This document shows, piece by piece, positions 58,733 through 64,000 of a DNA stretch of 64,000 nt. A model generated the notes under the pieces. That model searched no databases. It worked only from the letters and a program-made list of their open reading frames with translations, and had not been told where the DNA came from. This DNA is from Pelobates cultripes (lineage: Eukaryota > Chordata > Amphibia > Anura > Pelobatidae), in NCBI GenBank assembly GCA_933207985.1, contig OW240913.1, positions 99,917,126 through 99,981,125 of the forward strand. The letters run 5' to 3'. The first letter of the stretch is position 1. Each line of letters begins with the position of its first letter. Made by a program: the position numbers and the translations under genes.

Positions 58733-59795
58733 TCCACAAAGATAGTCCTTGTTTAAATGTCAAAGAGAGTTATTGGCAATGATGGTAGTAGCAACAGGTA
58801 ATCCAATGTACTCACCGATGTAAGCAAGTTCCAAGACATGAAATGACAATAAATAACAGAGAGAACAACAATAGCATAATATTGTTTGTGACAAGGGTAA
58901 AATCAATATTATGTAGGAAATACACTCACAAACATGGAGCCGTCTGTTGGCTCAATTGTAGCTGCTTCTTGCAATATAAACCTTCTCACGGGGTATTAGG
59001 TGTAGTATCAGCTAGGAAAATTTGGGAGCACAGATACGTCTTGCAGAAATTTCAGAACATGCGCATCGCATATGAAATATATAAGAAAAAAGGGATCCAA
59101 TAGTGCAACTCAGTAACAGACCCAGTGTATATATAAATGAAAGATAAAATGCACTCACAAACAAAGAGCCTCAAATTCAGCTCATAGTGAAATCTTAAAG
59201 CGGTATAATCCCCGCTCACAGATATAGCTGGACAAAGATGTTTCTCCATATATTCCAACGGACATATATTAAAAGATGCAAATGAGAAGAATAGTGCTCT
59301 CTGTTTCACATGTGGATAAACTTTGCTAGATAAATTAAAATGTACTCACATTTAGAGGAGCAAACATATGCTCGTTGAAAACAGCGTGGGTTGTACAATC
59401 CCCATATAAAAATTTAAATTTCACCAGACAAATAAAAGAATAGAATGCTTAACAATCTTAGAAATCACATCATCACGCCCAGATGGCTTTTTCAAGTGAA
59501 ATTTAACTTTTTTCCTAGTTGATACTTCACTTAATACCCCGTGACAAGGTTTATGCTGTCAGAAGCAGATACAACTGAGCCAACAGATGGCTCCTTGTTT
59601 GTGAGTGTATTTCCTACATAATATTGATTTTACCCTTGTCACAAACAATATTATGCTATTGTTGTTCTCTCTCTTTTACTTATTGTCATTTCATGTCTTG
59701 AAACTTGTTTACATAGGTGAATACATTGGATTACCTGTTGCAACTACCATCATTGGCAAGAACTCTCTTTGACATTTAAACTATCTTTGTAGCTA
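58733..59795. repeat. 1.06-kb inverted repeat, ~285-bp arms
   Basis: The left arm 58733-59019 pairs with the right arm 59515-59795 at roughly 85-90% identity by eye. Shared pieces in order are ATGTCAAAGAGAGTT, CAATGATGGTAGT, CATGAAATGACAATAA, AATATTGTTTGTGACAAGGG and CGGGGTATTA. The ~495-bp centre contains diverged partial units (AATGCACTCACAAAC, AATGTACTCACATTT) that recall the arms. No coding sequence. A foldback-type element within the WDR49-like intron. Confidence 0.8.
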
Positions 59796-60765
59796 AGTTA
59801 ATACTATTTATATTTTATTATTTAAAAATAAAAAAAATATTTAGTTGGTTGGCACAACTTGTGTTCTTCTCTTTTCTGCATGCTTTCTGCTCTTGGATTG
59901 TTAGGGTATCCTAGTACCAGTTTACTGCCGCTTTGGAGTCAACCCTATCGATCTAACTTTTTGTTAAAATCTGATTTCCAAACACATTTATTGTAGCTTA
60001 GAGACACATTAGTGTGAGTATTATTGATACACTCAGACACACCAACAATATGGAGCTCCTAGAAAAGAGGCACATGAATAGAAAAGAGGGACAGAGGGCT
60101 CTGGGCAAAAATAGGGACTGTCCCTCCTTAAAAGGAACACTTGGGAGGCATGCCTGCATAAGAAGAAAATGAATGTGACTGTCTTTTGTGAGATGTTTCC
60201 CTTTAATTAAATATTTTAGTAACAATTTTGCATTTATGCTTTGTTAAATGTGAATAACTTGCAGAGTAAGGGTGTTTAAAGTCTTTAAGTAATCTAGTGT
60301 CAGAATTGAGAATTTACCTGAAACATCTGTGAGGAGACTCTAAATGATGCATGTCAGACTACAGAGAATCTCTGACAGCAAATGACAACTGTTCTTGTGC
60401 TACATTAATGAATCCGTGTGAGCACACTGAATCGGGTGTATGTCTGTGAGGGAGTGATTTAATTATGTATGTTTGATGAGAGTCTATATGAGTAGCACAA
60501 GATGAAATATGTCTGTGTCTGTAAGGGGAAAGATATCCAGACTCATCTACTTTATATCCTGCATCTCATAAACCTCACCCCTCTCTCACTGTCTACACTG
60601 CAATACACGGTCTCTCAGTTTCATTTAAGATTCAGTTCAAAGGTTTGGTTCAAAGTCCCCATGCATACCTATAAAGCTCTGTAACTGTGCTCCTGCTTAT
60701 ATCTCCTCCCTCATTAGCAGATATGTTCCAGTCACACACACACACACACACTTTTATATACTTAC
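59796..60765. other. Intron of the WDR49-like gene
   Basis: No gene or repeat ends recognised except a (CA)n tract at about 60735-60752, just downstream of the splice donor in the direction of transcription. Confidence 0.5.
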
Positions 60766-60912
60766 TCTGTGGGAGATTGTGATGCTTTAACTCATTAGAG
60801 GTGTTATCTTCTATTTTCTCTCCAAAGTATTTTTCTGGGTTTATAATAAAGTCTGGCTTGTTGACTTCAGTGATATCGTTAAGGGTTCCTATATTCAACA
60901 AACTGAATATAC
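60766..60912 (-). CDS. WDR49: Penultimate exon of a WDR49-like gene
   Basis: A 147-nt exon on the minus strand between the acceptor GCTTGTCTTGTAG and the donor GTAAGTAT, both strong. It starts and ends in phase 1. It encodes IFSLLNIGTLNDITEV, then NKPDFIINPEKYFGEK and IEDNTSNELKHHNLPQ. The last partial codon joins the exon at 56181 to make Thr and keeps the frame open to the stop, good evidence that both exons are real. The intron between is about 4.6 kb and full of repeats. There is no WD repeat in this segment, as expected for a tail after a propeller. The name is inferred from gene order, as for the terminal exon. Confidence 0.6.
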
Positions 60913-61082
60913 CTACAAGACAAGCAGCAAAGCATTTACCATTATTCTTTGTAACACACATTTTATTTCAATCGGCACTGAGTATAGCGACCGATCATGC
61001 TTCTTACAGGTACAGGACAAGATCTGCATCAAGTATACTGGAATGGTATACCTCCTTTTACATGGATATATTTATAAACTGA

Positions 61083-61453
61083 TGTATGCAAAAAGAAGCA
61101 AAAATAAATAACAAGTTTCCACAAATGAATGTTTCCCTACTCTGGGGAGTTTTCACAAAGTCAGTTAAAGGAACTCTGGCACCATAACTACATAATCTCA
61201 CTGCAGTGGTTAGGTGCCTGTACTGCCATGGTGCCATCTTATCTTCTACTGGCAGCTAAAACTCTCAGTCTATCATTGGCCACCATTTGCAGGTAAAAAT
61301 ACGTACCTTTTGTAACCCAAGCACCAGAGGAGGACAACTAACAAGTTCCTTGGGACACTACTTTTGTGTTAAAATGTTTGAAAACATGCTAAAAGGTATG
61401 ACGATGGCAAAAGATTCCAGGCACTATAACCACTACATTGAGTTAAGGTTTAC
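61083..61453. mobile_element. T2-like fragment in an intron
   Basis: The left terminus TTAAAGGAACTCTGGCACCA lies near 61164. An internal reversed motif AGGCACTATAACCACTACAT lies near 61420, close to TTAAGG. Boundaries are uncertain. Confidence 0.35.
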
Positions 61454-61595
61454 CTACCTTAAGTGAAGACACAGAGGTGTTTTTGTTGTTCTCTATATAC
61501 ATGTTGGGTGTCATTAATTGAACCAGTGTCATACCTGGATTATCTGTACTTTGCTTAGGTTTCAGACTATCGTCAACTACGTTTTGGCAACCTGA
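61454..61595 (-). CDS. WDR49: Possible further upstream exon of the WDR49-like gene
   Basis: On the minus strand, after CCTTATGAATTGCAG, an open stretch reads SGCQNVVDDSLKPKQS, then TDNPGMTLVQLMTPNM and YIENNKNTSVSSLK. Two donors overlap: AAG|GTAGGT (exon end 61458, phase 0) and TAG|GTAAAC (exon end 61454, phase 1). Only the second, weaker site keeps the frame into the exon at 60912; otherwise a small exon is missing between them. The acceptor is only fair. Weaker than the two exons downstream. Confidence 0.35.
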
Positions 61596-62496
61596 CTGCA
61601 ATTCATAAGGTAAAATGGTCCCTAAATTGCCTTATGCAGTTTATGTAAACTAGATTAGATAAAGCTCATACATTATTGATGACAGAGCTTATTGGTGACC
61701 ATTGGTCAAACATCATTTTAAGTTATTATAGCACGACATGTTTATAGTATGAATGCGGAATATTACATATACTCTATACTCAAAAGTCAAATTCATACCA
61801 AGAATATAACTACTGAATGCAAACAGTTTCTTCTAGGTGATATGAAGGGATGTGACATCAAGTAAATATTTCAGAAGAGAAACACATTAGTTGTCAAGTC
61901 ATACAATGCTACAATGACGTTTGTGCACTAAGCCATGTATGGTATAGATAGTATGTGTTAATGTAATATATAGGGTCCAATTAAACCTAAAGTACAGGGT
62001 AAGGTAACATAGGGACATTACAAATTTGCCTTGCCCAAATAGAACTAGAAAGTGTAAAAAAAGATCCCAACCAGTACTGGAAATACTTAAAAGAATACAA
62101 AGAATTAAATCAGATGGAAATTGTTTTAACTTAAGAAAATGATGACATCCTATAGAGCAGATAATTGCAGTATAAATATAATAGACATACAAGTAGGAGC
62201 ATTATTTAGTGGAAAATAAAGTGGAAATATATTGTATATATCTCCAGGCCAGGGGACAAGAATCAAAAATTAAAAATGATTATTCTGAAATCACACTACA
62301 GCTGGACTACACTAAACTCTATGACTGTGTATATTCAAAATAACACCCTACAAGAATTTATAAGGAAATTAGACACACCCCTCCCCCTACATTATACATT
62401 TGCAAAGGTAATGGGGTGATTTGGGGCACTTTGGTTTATGACAGATGGAATCTAGTTAAGATACCCTCACAGATTCAAAGCAACATAGCAACTGCA
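61596..62496. other. Non-coding stretch with a weak coding-like remnant
   Basis: On the plus strand about 62010-62125 reads ICLAQIELESVKKDPNQYW and KYLKEYKELNQMEIVL before stops. It may be a decayed transposon ORF; no family was recognised. Nothing else seen. Confidence 0.35.
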
Positions 62497-63044
62497 TTAA
62501 AGGAACACTATAGTCACCCAGACCACTTCAGCTTATTAAACTGGTCTGGGCACAGTGCCCCTATTGCATTTAGGGCTGCAGTTTTAAACACTGACATTCC
62601 CGAAAAACCGGCAATGTTTACATTGCAACACTAAGTCTGCCTCCCATGGCTGTCTACTAGACAGCCACTGGAGGCTCTTCCTGGATGCTAACAGACCTTT
62701 GGTCTGGTAACTGATGCTGGATGTCCTCACGCTCTGCATGAGGACATCCAGCATCAGATTATTCCTAATATGAAAGCACTGATTTACTGCTTTCCTATGG
62801 GGAAGTCTAAAGTGTGTGTGGTGTTTGCCATGCATTTGCATTAGCACCTGCTTGTCGCAGAATGTTGGAGGAAGCGGAGCCACAACCCAGCCAAGGACAT
62901 TGGCACTGGGGTAAGGTAAGTAAATAAAAGGTTTTTAACCCTTTATTTACGGCGGTGGGGTGGCTCAAGGGAGGGGGGAGGAGGAGGGAGTTATAGAGCC
63001 ATGAATACAGCTTTGTATTCCTGGCACTTATTGTATCCCTTTAA
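62497..63044. mobile_element. T2/Kolobok-type MITE, 548 bp
   Basis: TTAAAGGAACACTATAGTC at the left and, reversed, TTAAAGGGATACAATAAG at the right, with TTAA as target site. An internal palindrome, GATGCTGGATGTCCTCAC against GAGGACATCCAGCATC, lies near 62714-62757. Non-coding. Confidence 0.75.
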
Positions 63045-63279
63045 GCTAGAGTTTTTCTTTAGTTTTGTCACATTTGCTAAGTCACGTTCTATTAATTCAT
63101 ATTCATTACACTAGTTAACGTTACTACAAACTTTGGAAAGTCTAAGTACCAAAAGATTCCTCTAAGTCCAACTTGGGGTGTGTTTTCTAGAAAAGGGTAG
63201 TTGCAAGATGTTGATAGCAAACATTGGTGACAGCCATTTTAGCAATTACTGACTTGTCCATAAATGCTTGTGATAAGCG
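63045..63279. other. Short non-coding spacer
   Basis: Nothing recognised. Confidence 0.4.
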
Positions 63280-63306
63280 TAGAAACATAGATGTGACGGC
63301 AGATTA
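63280..63306 (-). mobile_element. Scrap of the CR1/L2-group LINE 3' tail
   Basis: AGAAACATAGATGTGACGGC matches the reversed 3' UTR at 29990-30022. It directly precedes the L2-like element. Confidence 0.5.
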
Positions 63307-64000
63307 CCTGTTCCTGCTAACACCGTCTTCATTGCTCCCTCTCTGCTCCCCTCATCTTTGTATTCATCACACGCACTTTATTCATATTTATCCAGCCTTT
63401 CTCCACAAACCCCTCCTAAATACTCTAAATACAAGCTCTCATCCTCAACATTTAAATCTTACTCCCACCTTCTCTTCCTTTCCATCCTACTACTCCTAGC
63501 AGCAGGTGATGTCTCTCCAAACCCTGGTCCCTCCGCTACTCAGCCACCTGGTACAAACACCAGAAACCACAACAACCTAATACCCATTCCATGTAATTCT
63601 CACTATAATTCCTCTTTTAAAGCTGCCCTCTGGAATGCACGCTCTGTGTGCAGCACCTTTAAATCTACTTCCATCCATGACCTATTTTTCCTCACACTCC
63701 CTAAACCTACTTGCACTAACAGAAACATGGCTCTCTCCCTCTGATACTGCTACACCTGCCTCACTGTCTTTTGGTGGTCTTCACTTTACCCACAATCCAA
63801 GACAAACAGAGACTAAAGGTGGCGGTGTAGGTTTTCTTCTCTCACCCCACTGCTCCTTTAAAACCCTGTCCACCCCCCCTTCCCTCTCTTTCCCATCATT
63901 TGAAATTCATTCAATTCGCCTTTTCAAACCCTTCTCTGCTAACATTGCCGTAATCTATCGTCCCCCTGGTTCCCCTCTCCTCTTCCTTGACCACTTTGCT
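63307..64000 (+). mobile_element. L2-like LINE, 5' part, running off the window
   Basis: A frame from 63358 begins with a Leu/Ser-rich N-terminus, then a hydrophobic run and GDVSPNPGP (63505-63531). The start of an APE-type endonuclease follows (FKAALWNARSV). A 1-nt frameshift near 63685 moves the rest to another frame, which is open to the window end: LTETWLSPSDTATP (catalytic Glu), KGGGVGFLLSP and IAVIYRPPGSP. Length so far is normal for the 5' part of an L2 ORF2. The remainder lies outside the window. The endonuclease would nick target DNA for reverse transcription. Confidence 0.85.
63505..63531 (+). other. 2A-like NPGP motif near the LINE N-terminus
   Basis: Encodes GDVSPNPGP directly after a hydrophobic Leu/Ala run, the layout of 2A ribosome-skipping peptides (consensus D(V/I)ExNPGP). 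The Glu of the consensus is replaced by Ser, so skipping activity is uncertain. Several APE-type LINEs are known to carry 2A-like motifs here. Confidence 0.6.

Noticed and set aside
1..64000. CRISPR arrays, operons, rRNA or tRNA genes
   Set aside because: The window is vertebrate nuclear DNA; the tandem arrays seen are minisatellites without spacer structure and no cloverleaf or rRNA motif was found.

Overview
This is a stretch of vertebrate nuclear DNA, most likely from a frog or toad. It is AT-rich and mostly non-coding, and it is crowded with transposons typical of anuran genomes: T2/Kolobok-type MITEs with TTAA ends, L2-like LINEs ending in GGCGCTATATAAAT plus ATA repeats, Tc1-like elements, hAT-type elements with 8-bp duplications, and palindromic MITEs. 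Species was not determined. One 100-N assembly gap lies at 7292-7391.

Host genes. All convincing host coding sequence is on the minus strand. At 51399-51692 and 39361-39561 are two consecutive exons of a clade I serpin, best matched to SERPINI2 (pancpin). The splice phases agree (phase 1), but the first carries an in-frame TGA and the second loses serpin similarity before its expected end, so this copy looks like a pseudogene. Upstream on the same strand, 56036-56181 and 60766-60912 (probably also 61454-61595) form the phase-compatible 3' end of another gene. In human, WDR49 lies directly upstream of SERPINI2 in the same orientation, so these are assigned to WDR49 by position rather than by recognised sequence.

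Layout. 0.6-1.1 kb: TG-rich minisatellite. 2.97-11.6 kb and 44.65-49.97 kb: two direct copies of one ~4.5-kb unit containing a 35-bp minisatellite, a ~147-bp tandem repeat and a 28-bp minisatellite; each copy later took different insertions. 14.6-18 kb: a broken Tc1 element running into a GTGCCGAA-type repeat, a putative LTR and a head-to-head telomere-like array. 20.6-21.7 kb: a 5'-truncated LINE. 22.8-23.4 kb: a local tandem duplication. 25.2-26.8 kb: a dead DD34E Tc1 element with both ends. 27.7-29.7 kb: long palindromes and AT-rich inverted repeats. 36.7 kb, 43-44.5 kb and 63.3-64 kb: three L2-like copies, the last with a 2A-like NPGP motif. 40.6-42.1 kb: a complete DD37E Tc1/mariner transposon with an intact 338-codon transposase and an IR/DR end structure. 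57.1-57.8 kb: a T2 MITE with a hAT element nested in it. 58.7-59.8 kb: a 1.06-kb inverted repeat.

No operon, CRISPR array, rRNA or convincing tRNA gene was seen. The only intact protein-coding gene visible is the DD37E transposase. Similarity levels given here were judged by eye.
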